16,839 nucleotides of DNA, taken from the NCBI GenBank assembly GCA_902806215.1, contig CADCVT010000276.1:1-16839 (forward strand). The letters are read 5' to 3'. Positions 1-6,721 of this stretch are shown piece after piece (the stretch's first letter is position 1; the number at the start of each line of letters is the position of its first letter). The DNA comes from an uncultured Solirubrobacteraceae bacterium. GTDB taxonomy: Bacteria > Actinomycetota > Thermoleophilia > Solirubrobacterales > Solirubrobacteraceae. Under the pieces are notes generated by a model. It had not been told where the DNA came from. It saw nothing but the letters and a program-made list of their open reading frames with translations, and searched no databases. Position numbers and translations under genes: made by a program.

Positions 1-135
1 CCACAGCGGCTGGACGGCGGCCGAGGCCGCGACCTCGCGGGCGACGTCCCCCGGCGCCGTCGCGGGGACGGAGCCGAGCGGTCGCCCCGTGGCGGGCTCG
101 TGCGACTCGAGGACCTCTCCCGCGGCGGTGGACAC
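1..135 (-). CDS. Aldehyde dehydrogenase family protein, N-terminal 45 residues only
   Basis: Reading the minus strand from the GTG at 135-133 gives 45 codons with no stop to the window edge. The peptide contains EPATGRPLGSV and ends SAAVQPLW, matching almost residue for residue the N-terminus of the complete ALDH-like protein starting at 321. It is therefore the start of a second ALDH-superfamily (NAD(P)-dependent aldehyde oxidation) gene, transcribed divergently. GTG 135 is the only possible start: an in-frame TAG lies five codons upstream (151-153). A TAGCCT box sits 8 nt before it, suggesting a leaderless transcript. Catalytic residues lie outside the window, so whether this copy is active cannot be judged. 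Confidence 0.85.
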   Translation of the reverse strand, partial: MSTAAGEVLESHEPATGRPLGSVPATAPGDVAREVAASAAVQPLW

Positions 136-143
136 GCCGGGAG

Positions 144-149
144 AGGCTA
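144..149 (-). promoter_or_regulatory. -10-like box for the leftward ALDH gene
   Basis: TAGCCT on the minus strand, separated by 8 nt from the GTG start at 135. There is no recognisable -35 box or Shine-Dalgarno. Spacing and sequence fit the actinobacterial leaderless pattern TAnnnT-n(5-9)-start, seen at several other genes in this window. Confidence 0.45.
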
Positions 150-180
150 CCTACGCGACCCGCCGACTCCAGGTGCGCGC

Positions 181-309
181 GTGCTCGTCGGGTTCGGCGG
201 CGTGAGCGAGCACGGGCCGGCCTTCGTGGCCGACGACGAGGACGTCGACGCGCTGCTCGAGCAGGCCCTCGAGGAGTACGCCACTCCCTGGAGCCGCCGC
301 GTCGCCTAG
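181..309 (+). CDS. Possible small protein of 42 residues, unknown function
   Basis: From the GTG at 181 an ORF runs to TAG 307-309. Nearly every codon ends in G or C (one exception, ACT), whereas the same frame upstream (100-180) loses that bias, so the coding-like signal begins about where the GTG is. The peptide is acidic in the middle (VADDEDVDALLEQALEEY) and ends in a basic tail. There is no signal peptide or membrane segment. I do not recognise a family. It could be a real small protein between the two divergent ALDH genes, or the surviving 3' end of a lost gene. Its stop codon supplies the TA of the -10 box of the next gene. Confidence 0.35.
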   Translation: MLVGFGGVSEHGPAFVADDEDVDALLEQALEEYATPWSRRVA

Positions 310-312
310 TCT
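307..312 (+). promoter_or_regulatory. -10-like box for the rightward ALDH-like gene
   Basis: TAGTCT lies 8 nt before the GTG at 321. The first three bases are also the stop codon of the 42-residue ORF. The spacing is the same as in the divergent paralogue (TAGCCT, 8 nt, GTG). No Shine-Dalgarno is visible, consistent with a leaderless mRNA. Confidence 0.45.
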
Positions 313-320
313 GCTCCGGC

Positions 321-1892
321 GTGCCTGTGCCTGCCACCGGGATGCTGGAGTCGATCGAGCCCGCCACGGGACGCCCCCTGGGCTCCGTGGCGATCACACC
401 GCCGGAGGACGTCGAGCGCGTGGTCGCCGGCTCGGCCGCGGTGCAGCCGCTCTGGGCGCAGCTGCGGCTCGCCGACCGCGCCCGGTACATGAACCGCGCA
501 GCGCAGGCGCTCATCGACGAGTTCGCCGAGCTGGTCGAGCTCGTCTCCCGCGAGCAGGGGCGCCCGCGCGCCGAGGCCGAGCTCATGGAGGTCCTTCCCG
601 CCATCGAGACGCTGCGCTGGCTCGCCGAGGCCGGCCCCGCGATCCTCGGCGACGACAAGGTGGGCCTCTCGCGGACGTTCTTCGTGCGCAAGCGCGCCCG
701 TGTGACGCACCAGCCGGTCGGCGTGGTCGGCGTCATCTCGTCGGGCGCCGAGCCGCTGGCCAACCCGCTCGGCGACGTCGCCATCGCCCTGTTCGCCGGC
801 AACGGCGTCGTGCTCAAGCCTGCACCGACGGCGCCGCTGTCCGGCGAGCGGATCGGCCGGGCGTTCGCCCGCGCCGGCCTGCCCGAGGGCCTGCTGAGGA
901 TCATCCACGGCGGCTCGGCGACGGGCCAGGCGCTCGTCGCGTCTGCGGTCGACCAGGTGCGGCTGACCGGCTCGGCGGAGGTCGGCCGCGAGGTCGGCGA
1001 GGCGTGCGCGCGGGCGCTCAAGCCGGCGACGCTCTCGCTCGCCGGCAAGGACCCCGCGATCGTGCTCGCCGACGCCCCGCTCGACCGCTCGGTGCGCGGC
1101 ATCGTCTGGGGCGCGTTCGCGAACGCGGGCCAGGCGGGCGGCTCGATCGAGCGCGCGTACGTCGACCGCACCGTCCACGACCGCTTCCTGGCCGCCGTCG
1201 TCTCGCGCGCCCGCTCGCTGACCGTCGGCGACCCGCTGGCCGACACGACCGAGATCGGCCCGCTGACGACGCCCGAGCGCGTCGAGCGCGTCCGCGCGCT
1301 GGTCGACGACGCCGTGTCGCGCGGCGCGAGGCTGCACTGCGGCGGGCCGCGCGAGGGCAGCTGGTTCGCGCCGGCGGTGCTCACCGGCGTGCCGGAGGAC
1401 GCACCGCTGCTGCTCGAGGAGGTCCCGGGCCCGGTGCTGGCGATCGTCGCCGTCGACGGCGTCGACGCGGCCGTGACAGCCGCGAACCGCGGGGAGTTCG
1501 GGCTCGGCGCGTCGATCTGGACCGAGGATCGCGCCCACGGCTCCCGGATCGCGCGCGCGCTCGACTCCGGGATGGTGTGGCTCAACGACCATCAGGTCGC
1601 CGCGATGGCGCCGCAGATGCCGTGGGGAGGCGTCAAGGACTCGGGCCTCGGGCGGATGCGCGGCGAGGCGGCGCTCAGGGAGTGCGTGTCGGACAAGGTC
1701 GTCACGTGGGACCCGCCCGCGGGCCGGCAGTTCTGGTGGCACCCCTACGACCGCTCGCTCGTGCGGACCGGCGAGGCGCTCGCGTGGCTGCGGTCGGTGC
1801 GCGACCGCGACCGCGCGCGTGCCTGGCGGACGTCGATGCCCGCGGTCGCGCGGGTCGTCGCACGGACGCTCGTCAGGTCACGGCGCGGGTGA
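321..1892 (+). CDS. Aldehyde dehydrogenase-like protein lacking the catalytic residues (probable pseudoenzyme)
   Basis: The 523-residue protein has the whole ALDH fold in order: N-terminal EPATGRPLGSV, NAD-binding GVVGVIS and GNGVVLKPA (about 134-167), RLTGSAEVG (about 214-222), the LAGKDPAIV segment (240-248), the NAGQ loop (268-271), and C-terminal PWGGVKDSGLGR. The three catalytic positions are changed. The PWN oxyanion Asn is Ala143 (family PWNYP reads SGAEP), the ELGGK general-base Glu is Ser239, and the GQxC nucleophile Cys is Gly273. The EEVFGPV motif also reads EEVPGPV. The frame is intact with normal codon use, so it looks retained rather than decayed. It may bind nucleotide or partner the divergent paralogue. 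Starts at GTG 327 or ATG 342 are alternatives. The 3' end overlaps the convergent azlD by 20 bp. Confidence 0.9.
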   Translation: MPVPATGMLESIEPATGRPLGSVAITPPEDVERVVAGSAAVQPLWAQLRLADRARYMNRAAQALIDEFAELVELVSREQGRPRAEAELMEVLPAIETLRWLAEAGPAILGDDKVGLSRTFFVRKRARVTHQPVGVVGVISSGAEPLANPLGDVAIALFAGNGVVLKPAPTAPLSGERIGRAFARAGLPEGLLRIIHGGSATGQALVASAVDQVRLTGSAEVGREVGEACARALKPATLSLAGKDPAIVLADAPLDRSVRGIVWGAFANAGQAGGSIERAYVDRTVHDRFLAAVVSRARSLTVGDPLADTTEIGPLTTPERVERVRALVDDAVSRGARLHCGGPREGSWFAPAVLTGVPEDAPLLLEEVPGPVLAIVAVDGVDAAVTAANRGEFGLGASIWTEDRAHGSRIARALDSGMVWLNDHQVAAMAPQMPWGGVKDSGLGRMRGEAALRECVSDKVVTWDPPAGRQFWWHPYDRSLVRTGEALAWLRSVRDRDRARAWRTSMPAVARVVARTLVRSRRG

Positions 1893-2181
1893 GCGCGGCG
1901 CCGCCCGCGGCGGCCGCGATCACGACGAGGAACGGCGCCCGCGCGGCGAGCGCGAGCAGCGCCGCGCCGATGCCCGCCGCTCGCGCGTCGAGGACGAGCT
2001 CCTCGCCGTCGGCGAACGTCTGCGTCACGACGAGCGCGGCCAGCATGGTCGGCGCGAGCAGCGCGACCATCCGCGTCGCGCGCGGCGGCAGCGCGCGCCC
2101 ACCGACGACGGCGGGGCCGAGCCCCTTGAGCATCACGGTCCCGACCCCGCAGAGCAGGACGACGAGCCACGCCTCGCTCAC
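1873..2181 (-). CDS. azlD: AzlD-type branched-chain amino-acid exporter small subunit
   Basis: A 102-residue very hydrophobic protein with about four membrane segments, the usual size and character of AzlD (called YgaH in some bacteria). The N-terminus (SEAWLVVLLCGVGTVMLKG) and the following RALPPRATRMVALLAPTMLA segment match the family. It pairs with AzlC to form a branched-chain amino-acid (or analogue) export system in the membrane. The GTG start at 2181-2179 overlaps the azlC stop in a GTGA, so the two are translationally coupled. The 3' end runs 20 bp into the convergent ALDH-like gene. Confidence 0.85.
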   Translation of the reverse strand: MSEAWLVVLLCGVGTVMLKGLGPAVVGGRALPPRATRMVALLAPTMLAALVVTQTFADGEELVLDARAAGIGAALLALAARAPFLVVIAAAAGGAALTRAVT

Positions 2182-2909
2182 GCGGCCCGCTCCTCGGCCT
2201 CGCGCACGGCAGGGAGAACGCCGACGGTCGCCGGCTCCCGCGGCTCCCGCGGCTCCCGCCACGCCATCGCGATCGGAACGATCGCCGCGGCGATGAGCGG
2301 CACGCCGGCCGGGACGAACGGCACGAGGCTGAGCGCGATCGCTCCGCCGAGCAGCGCGGCGACGATCCCGCGGCGGTCGCTCAGCTGTCCGACGAGGAGC
2401 GCGAGGAAGATCGCCGGGAACGCCGCGTCGAGGCCGAGCGTCGCGGGGTCCCCGATCGCGTCGCCGAAGAGGACGCCGCCGGCCACGCTGAGGTTCCACG
2501 TCGCGTACAGGAACGCGCCGCCGCCGATCAGCATCTTGCCGTCGAAGCGGCCTTCGCCGCGATGCGCGATCGCCCACGACTCGTCGATCGCGAGCTGCGC
2601 GCCGAGGAACCGCCGCACGCGCCCGCCCGGCAGCACCGACGCGACCGACAGCGAGATCGGCACGTACCGGCCGTTGAGCAGGAGCGCCGCGACGACCGCG
2701 GCGGCGACCGTCCCGCCCGCGCTGAGCACCGAGGCGGCCGCGAACTGCGCGGAGCCGGCGAACGTCGTCAGCGACATTACGATCGCGGCGACCGCGCTCA
2801 TCCCGGCCTCGTCGGCGAGCACGCCGAAGGTGATGCCGAAGAAGCCGACTGCGACGCACAGCGGTGCGATGGCGCGGACTCCGGCGAGGTAGCTATCCGT
2901 TCGGTTCAT
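2178..2909 (-). CDS. azlC: AzlC-family branched-chain amino-acid exporter large subunit
   Basis: A 243-residue polytopic membrane protein. Family hallmarks are visible: GFFGITFGVLADEAGMS (22-38), FAGSAQF (50-56) and LLLNGRYVPISLSVA (77-90), with further hydrophobic segments to the C-terminus. AzlC-AzlD complexes export branched-chain amino acids such as valine, or toxic analogues. It is the first gene of the azlCD pair and is divergent from an XRE-cupin regulator, with 17 bp between start codons, so that regulator probably controls it. The cytoplasmic C-terminal tail carries a REP-REP-REP stretch encoded by a 9-bp tandem repeat. Confidence 0.9.
   Translation of the reverse strand: MNRTDSYLAGVRAIAPLCVAVGFFGITFGVLADEAGMSAVAAIVMSLTTFAGSAQFAAASVLSAGGTVAAAVVAALLLNGRYVPISLSVASVLPGGRVRRFLGAQLAIDESWAIAHRGEGRFDGKMLIGGGAFLYATWNLSVAGGVLFGDAIGDPATLGLDAAFPAIFLALLVGQLSDRRGIVAALLGGAIALSLVPFVPAGVPLIAAAIVPIAMAWREPREPREPATVGVLPAVREAEERAA
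2232..2258. repeat. 9-bp tandem repeat, three copies, inside azlC
   Basis: The unit CGGCTCCCG occurs three times head to tail. On the azlC strand it encodes three Arg-Glu-Pro units in the C-terminal tail. Copy number may vary between strains by slippage without shifting the frame. Confidence 0.85.
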
Positions 2910-2926
2910 CGGTACGATCGTTCGAC
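2910..2926. promoter_or_regulatory. Shared azlC / XRE-cupin control region with -10 box and palindrome
   Basis: The 17 bp between the divergent start codons holds TACGAT (2913-2918), 8 nt before the regulator's ATG at 2927: a good leaderless -10. It overlaps the perfect palindrome ACGATCGT (2914-2921), a candidate half of an operator. No comparable -10 is evident for azlC, whose promoter would have to lie inside the regulator gene. Confidence 0.4.
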
Positions 2927-3475
2927 ATGGTAGACGATGTGATCCGGACCGTGGCGGCGAACCTGCGCCGCCTGCGCGCCGAACGGGGGCGCTCGCTGTC
3001 GGAGCTCGCGCGGTCGAGCGGCGTCGGCAAGGCGACGCTGTCGGCGCTCGAGGCGGGCCGCGGCAACCCGACGATCGAGACGCTGTCGGCGCTCGCGTCG
3101 GCGCTCGGCGTGCCCACCGGTGACCTCCTGACCGGCGCCGGCGACGACACCGTCACCGTGATCCGCGCGAACGAGGGAGCCCAGATCGACACGCGGCTCG
3201 GGTCGATCCGCCTCGTGCAGCGCCTGCCCGGCGAGCCGCCGGTGGAGATCTACGACAACGTCTTCGAGCCGAACGCGTCGCGGGTCGCCACGCCCCACGC
3301 CGTCGGCACGCGCGAGCACGTCTACGTGATGAAGGGCCGCCTGCGGACCGGCCCCGTCGAACGGGAGGTCGACCTGAAGGCCGGCGACTTCGCCTCCTTC
3401 GCGGCCGACGTCCCGCACGTCTACGAGGCCGGCGCGCGCGGCGCGACGGCCCTGCTGCTGATGGAGGGGCCTTAG
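2927..3475 (+). CDS. XRE-family transcriptional regulator with C-terminal cupin domain
   Basis: 182 residues. Residues 8-62 form an XRE/HTH_3 DNA-binding domain (LRRLRAERGRSLSELARSSG, then KATLSALEAGRGNPTIETL). Residues about 105-180 form a cupin fold with candidate metal or ligand residues His124, Glu130, His131 and His164. Such HTH-cupin proteins bind a small effector in the cupin and act as local regulators. Divergence from azlCD with a 17-bp gap suggests it controls that exporter, with an amino acid as the likely ligand (inference). ATG 2927 is chosen over in-frame upstream codons because the upstream extension would overlap azlC and because TACGAT lies 8 nt before it. Its stop overlaps the convergent lipoprotein gene by 4 bp. 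Confidence 0.9.
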   Translation: MVDDVIRTVAANLRRLRAERGRSLSELARSSGVGKATLSALEAGRGNPTIETLSALASALGVPTGDLLTGAGDDTVTVIRANEGAQIDTRLGSIRLVQRLPGEPPVEIYDNVFEPNASRVATPHAVGTREHVYVMKGRLRTGPVEREVDLKAGDFASFAADVPHVYEAGARGATALLLMEGP

Positions 3476-5163
3476 TCCTTCAGCTCGACTGTGCCCTCGG
3501 CAACGGTCGCCTCGGGGGTCGCGCTGATCGTGCCGACGATGTCGCCGAACACCTTGGCGACGGCCTTCGCCTCATCAGAGCCGACGCCACGCGCGAGCAG
3601 CCCGGCGACGGGGATCCTCAGGGCGCTTCCCGCCTCCCGGTCGAGCTTCGACGTCTGGACCTTCGCGGCTCGCTGGGCCATCTTCGCGTCCGACGCGACG
3701 ACGAACGCGTCGCCGATCAGACCGAAGACGAGCGTGTCGGGTCCGCCGCGCGGGTCCGGGTTCCCGATCTCGTCGCGCAGGCCCGTGATCTCGTAGAGCT
3801 CGTCGTCGGGCGTGCCCTCGTCCGACGGCGTCACCTGGATCTGCGCGATCGGACCGCCCGGCACGAGCGGCGCGTCGGGCGCGAGCAGGAGCAGCGCGGT
3901 CAGGCCCTCGCCGCCGAGACCCTGAAGGCCGGTGAGAATGTCGGGCAGGAACGGGCGCAGCTTCGGCAGGAGCTCGCGCATGCGCTTGGGGTCGTCGACG
4001 CACGAGCGAGCACCGAATCGTTCATCCTCGTCGTCCCGACCGGGTTCGAAGATGCTCACACTCGGACAGTCGAACTGGCGCAGGACCTCGTCCTCGAACT
4101 GGATGCCGAGCTCCTTCTCCGCGCGCTCGACCGCCTTGACGAAGCGCGAGTCGGGGAACAGCTCGCGGGTCAGGCGAGCGCCGAACGTCGTCGTGTAGCT
4201 CTGGTTGCGCGAGCCGCCGCCGACCGCGTCGTCGACGTCGGGGAGCTCGAGCTCGCCCGCGGGAGCGACCGGCAGATCGCGCTCGGTGAGCTTCTCGCGG
4301 TCGGTGACGAGTCGCGCCTTGCCCTGGATCTCGTCGTCGGTGACATCGAGTGCGGCACTGCCGCGGCGCAGCGCGCGCAGGTACGGGATCGCCTCGCGGG
4401 CGCTCTCGACGTTCTCCTCTTGGAGCACCAGCTCGGCGAGCGAGAGGTCGCCGGTGGCCAGGACGAGCGGGTCCGCCATGCCGGTGTCGCGCTCGGCCTC
4501 GGCGAGCCGCTCGGCGGGGAAGCCCCCGCCGTCCTTCGCCCGATCGAGCGCCGCCTTCAGCTGGTCCTGCCCCGCAGCGAACAGGACTGTCTTCGTCCCG
4601 ACGACCGCGATCCCGTCGTAGTCGGCGACGTCCGGGTGCCCGGGCACCGGCTTGGGCTTCGCGTCACCGGCGACAGCCTCCACGAGCTTGCGCACGTCGC
4701 CCTTCTCGGTCCGGTAGACCGCGGTGAACCCGAGGCCGGGCTCGGTACGGAACTCCTCGGTGGGCTCCAACGATCTGTCGGCCGGCGCGGGCGGGACCAC
4801 ACCGACGACCAGGTGCCCGTCGAGCGCCGGCTCGATGTCGTCCTTGAAGCTCAGGTTCGCAAAGCCCGCCAGCTGCTCGATCCCGTCCTGGGCGGTCTCC
4901 GGGATGGCCTTGCGCTCGGGCAGCGGAAGCTGATCGCGGTAGGCCTTGAGCAGCCGCCCGATCAGCGGCTTGACGTCGGCCCAGTTGCCGCCGTCCCAGC
5001 GCAGGTCGACCGCGACGACCGAGGACGACTGCGGGTCGAGGTAGCGCAGCTGCTGAGCGGCCGACTCGGCGACGCTCCCCGAGCTGGCGCTCTCCTTGTC
5101 GCTCCCGCACCCGGCGAGGAGGACGGCGAACACGGCCACGAGCATGAGCGATCGGGAGACCAT
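3472..5163 (-). CDS. DUF3352-like secreted lipoprotein
   Basis: 563 residues. The N-terminus is a lipoprotein signal: Arg4, a hydrophobic stretch 6-17 and the lipobox LAGC with the lipidated Cys at 19, followed by a Ser-rich linker. The rest is a soluble exported domain with repeated alpha/beta units (for example FDCPSVSIF and DTLVFGLIGDAFVVASDA), resembling the DUF3352 proteins common in Actinobacteria. Function is unknown. DUF3352 assignment is by overall character, not by a search. ATG 5163 is preferred because the signal peptide begins directly there and TAAGAC lies 7 nt upstream. Third-position GC is lower than in neighbouring genes. The stop codon overlaps the stop of the XRE-cupin gene. 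Confidence 0.75.
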   Translation of the reverse strand: MVSRSLMLVAVFAVLLAGCGSDKESASSGSVAESAAQQLRYLDPQSSSVVAVDLRWDGGNWADVKPLIGRLLKAYRDQLPLPERKAIPETAQDGIEQLAGFANLSFKDDIEPALDGHLVVGVVPPAPADRSLEPTEEFRTEPGLGFTAVYRTEKGDVRKLVEAVAGDAKPKPVPGHPDVADYDGIAVVGTKTVLFAAGQDQLKAALDRAKDGGGFPAERLAEAERDTGMADPLVLATGDLSLAELVLQEENVESAREAIPYLRALRRGSAALDVTDDEIQGKARLVTDREKLTERDLPVAPAGELELPDVDDAVGGGSRNQSYTTTFGARLTRELFPDSRFVKAVERAEKELGIQFEDEVLRQFDCPSVSIFEPGRDDEDERFGARSCVDDPKRMRELLPKLRPFLPDILTGLQGLGGEGLTALLLLAPDAPLVPGGPIAQIQVTPSDEGTPDDELYEITGLRDEIGNPDPRGGPDTLVFGLIGDAFVVASDAKMAQRAAKVQTSKLDREAGSALRIPVAGLLARGVGSDEAKAVAKVFGDIVGTISATPEATVAEGTVELKD

Positions 5164-5170
5164 TCATCAC

Positions 5171-5176
5171 GTCTTA
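5171..5176 (-). promoter_or_regulatory. Weak -10-like box for the lipoprotein gene
   Basis: TAAGAC on the minus strand, 7 nt before ATG 5163. The last base is C instead of T. It lies in the 41-bp gap after the MpaB-family gene. Confidence 0.3.
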
Positions 5177-5190
5177 CTCGATCGGGCGGA

Positions 5191-5215
5191 CCGCCGCCAG
5201 CGGTTCAGGCGGCGG
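5191..5215 (-). terminator. GC-rich hairpin over the stop codon of the MpaB-family gene
   Basis: A perfect 8-bp inverted repeat, CCGCCGCC and GGCGGCGG, with a 9-nt loop. It spans the last codons and stop of the upstream gene and sits before the lipoprotein promoter. There is no T-run after it, so it may act as a weak or factor-assisted terminator or only as an mRNA 3'-end stabiliser. Confidence 0.35.
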
Positions 5216-5990
5216 CGCGAGCGCTCGGCACGTGCCGGATGAACCCCGGAAGCAGCGGTACCACCAGGCGTTTCGTGTACTCGGCGCCCGCGCGGACGGC
5301 CAGGCCGCGCGCCGGATCCCACGAGAACCCGTACATCTTCCGCACCTTCTCGGGCAGCAGGCCGACGGTGATCTGGTTGGCCAGCTCGAGCAGCGGACGC
5401 GCGGCGAGCGGGACCGGCGGGCTCATGACGATGTCGATCGCGAGGTCCCGGGCGTCGTCGGAGAGGCCGAGGAAGTCGCCGGCGAGCATCGACGCCATGT
5501 AGGCCTCGAAGTCCTCGATCGTGTCGGGCAGGTCGTCGTCGGTCAGCGCGAAGTGGTGCCCGACGACCTTGTAGTCCTGCCAGTAGGCGTCGCGCTCGTC
5601 GCGGGTGAGCGGCCCGACGTAGCGCTGGTAGACGAGCAGCGCGCTGTCGACGAGCGTCGCGAGGACCCACAGCAGGAGGTCGGGGTCGTCGGCGCGCCAC
5701 GTCGTGCCGTCGATCTCCCAGGTGACCTTGCGGTGCATCGCGCGGACGCGCTTCGTCAACCGGTCGGCGCGGTCGCGCGGGCCGAAGAGGATCGCGTCCA
5801 TGACCGCGGCGGTCCGGTTGAGCCGGCCGTACGGGTCGTCGAGCGCGCTCGTGTGCGCGAAGAACCCTTCGAACGCGATCGGGTGCGTGGCCTGCAGCAG
5901 CAGCGCACGCGGACCGCTCAGGGCGACCGCGTACTCGCGGTGCACGCGGTACAGCATCGAGTCTTCGGTGAAGTACGTCTCCGGGGTCAT
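5205..5990 (-). CDS. Oxygenase MpaB family (DUF2236) protein
   Basis: 261 residues from ATG 5990. Family signatures are clear: RALLLQATHPIAFEGFFAHT (28-47, with His36 and His46), VRAMHRKV (His86) and DDPDLLLWVLATLVDSALLV followed by YVGPLTRDERDAYW (101-137). The family includes fungal MpaB and the rubber oxygenase Lcp, which uses haem b; the His residues here are candidates for the haem pocket. The substrate is unknown. There is no signal peptide, so it is probably cytoplasmic or peripheral. GGAAG lies 8 nt before ATG 5990. The GTG at 5999 is an alternative leaderless start, 5 nt after a TACCCT box. It is divergent from the membrane protein at 6023. Confidence 0.85.
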   Translation of the reverse strand: MTPETYFTEDSMLYRVHREYAVALSGPRALLLQATHPIAFEGFFAHTSALDDPYGRLNRTAAVMDAILFGPRDRADRLTKRVRAMHRKVTWEIDGTTWRADDPDLLLWVLATLVDSALLVYQRYVGPLTRDERDAYWQDYKVVGHHFALTDDDLPDTIEDFEAYMASMLAGDFLGLSDDARDLAIDIVMSPPVPLAARPLLELANQITVGLLPEKVRKMYGFSWDPARGLAVRAGAEYTKRLVVPLLPGFIRHVPSARAAA

Positions 5991-6004
5991 CGCAGGCACT
6001 TCCG

Positions 6005-6014
6005 AGGGTACGGT
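6005..6014. promoter_or_regulatory. Back-to-back -10 boxes serving two divergent genes
   Basis: AGGGTACGGT contains TACCCT on the minus strand (6010-6005), 5 nt before GTG 5999 of the MpaB-family gene, and TACGGT on the plus strand (6009-6014), 8 nt before GTG 6023. The two boxes share the central TA, so only one polymerase could bind at a time. Confidence 0.4.
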
Positions 6015-6022
6015 CGATGATC

Positions 6023-6718
6023 GTGGATCGACCACCGCAGCGCGCCCGATTCGCCACCGCGTGTCTCGTCGCAGCCGGCGGCCTGCTCGTCCTCGCCCTG
6101 CTCGCCCCGTGGCGGCGGTTGGAAACCGTCGTCTACTTCGGCGCGATCGACCGGATCGGTGCCGAGCTCGCCGCGAGCAGCGAACCGGGCTGGGAGCGGA
6201 TCGCGGCCGTGCTCGGGCTGCGCGACGACCCGCTCGATGCGGCCGTTGATCCGGGCGTCGACACGTGGAGCCTGGGCGAGGCGCCGCTCCTCGCGGCGGC
6301 AGCGGCAGCGTTCGCGCTCACCGGCGCGGCGCTGCGCCGCTGGACGGGGACGGCCGGCCCGCCCCGCGACCTGCGAACGGGTGCGCTCGTCCTCGCGGCG
6401 GCCGTGCTGGCCGGCTCGCTGTTCGCGCCGTGGTCGACGCTCGGACGGGGCGGGCTCGACGCGTGGTTCACGCTGCGCTTCGCCGACGTCGCCATCGTGG
6501 CGGTCGCCGTCGCGCTGATCTTCGCGGCCGTCGCGCCGCGGCTGCGCGTTCCCGCCGCGGTCCTCGCCGTGCTCGCCGCGGTCGCCGTCCTGCTCGACGA
6601 CCCGACCGACGACGTCTTCCCCGACATGAGCTACGCGTGGGGCGCCGCCGTCGCTCTGGCCGCGGGAGTCGTGGCGCTGATCGCCCTGCTGCGGCCGGAT
6701 CGCCGTCGTACGCTGTGA
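6023..6718 (+). CDS. Multi-pass membrane protein, unknown function
   Basis: 231 residues from GTG 6023. About six hydrophobic segments are visible: one near the N-terminus (ACLVAAGGLLVLALLAPW), then four to five after a charged, probably extracytoplasmic region of about 60 residues. The short motif APW recurs at the ends of segments one and three (LLAPWRRLE and LFAPWSTLG), suggesting an internal duplication. The last loop is acidic (DDPTDDVFPDM). I do not recognise a family. GTG 6023 is chosen because TACGGT lies 8 nt upstream; the ATG at 6017 is only 2 nt from that box and would not be on such a transcript. The stop lies just upstream of the next gene, inside its promoter region. Confidence 0.75.
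   Translation: MDRPPQRARFATACLVAAGGLLVLALLAPWRRLETVVYFGAIDRIGAELAASSEPGWERIAAVLGLRDDPLDAAVDPGVDTWSLGEAPLLAAAAAAFALTGAALRRWTGTAGPPRDLRTGALVLAAAVLAGSLFAPWSTLGRGGLDAWFTLRFADVAIVAVAVALIFAAVAPRLRVPAAVLAVLAAVAVLLDDPTDDVFPDMSYAWGAAVALAAGVVALIALLRPDRRRTL
6709..6714 (+). promoter_or_regulatory. -10-like box for the precorrin-2 dehydrogenase gene
   Basis: TACGCT lies 7 nt before ATG 6722, inside the last codons of the preceding membrane-protein gene. No Shine-Dalgarno is present, which fits a leaderless start. Confidence 0.45.
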
Positions 6719-6721
6719 GGC

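Noticed and set aside
306..1742. 478-codon minus-strand open frame opposite the ALDH-like gene
   Set aside because: Arg/Asp/His-rich translation with no family features; the plus strand encodes the clear ALDH fold.
321..1892. Treating the ALDH-like gene as a decaying pseudogene
   Set aside because: No frameshift or premature stop, full family length and preserved codon bias; the changes are confined to active-site positions, so pseudoenzyme fits better.
2182..2859. In-frame upstream extension of azlD
   Set aside because: It is the shadow of azlC. AzlD homology begins exactly at GTG 2181, which overlaps the azlC stop.
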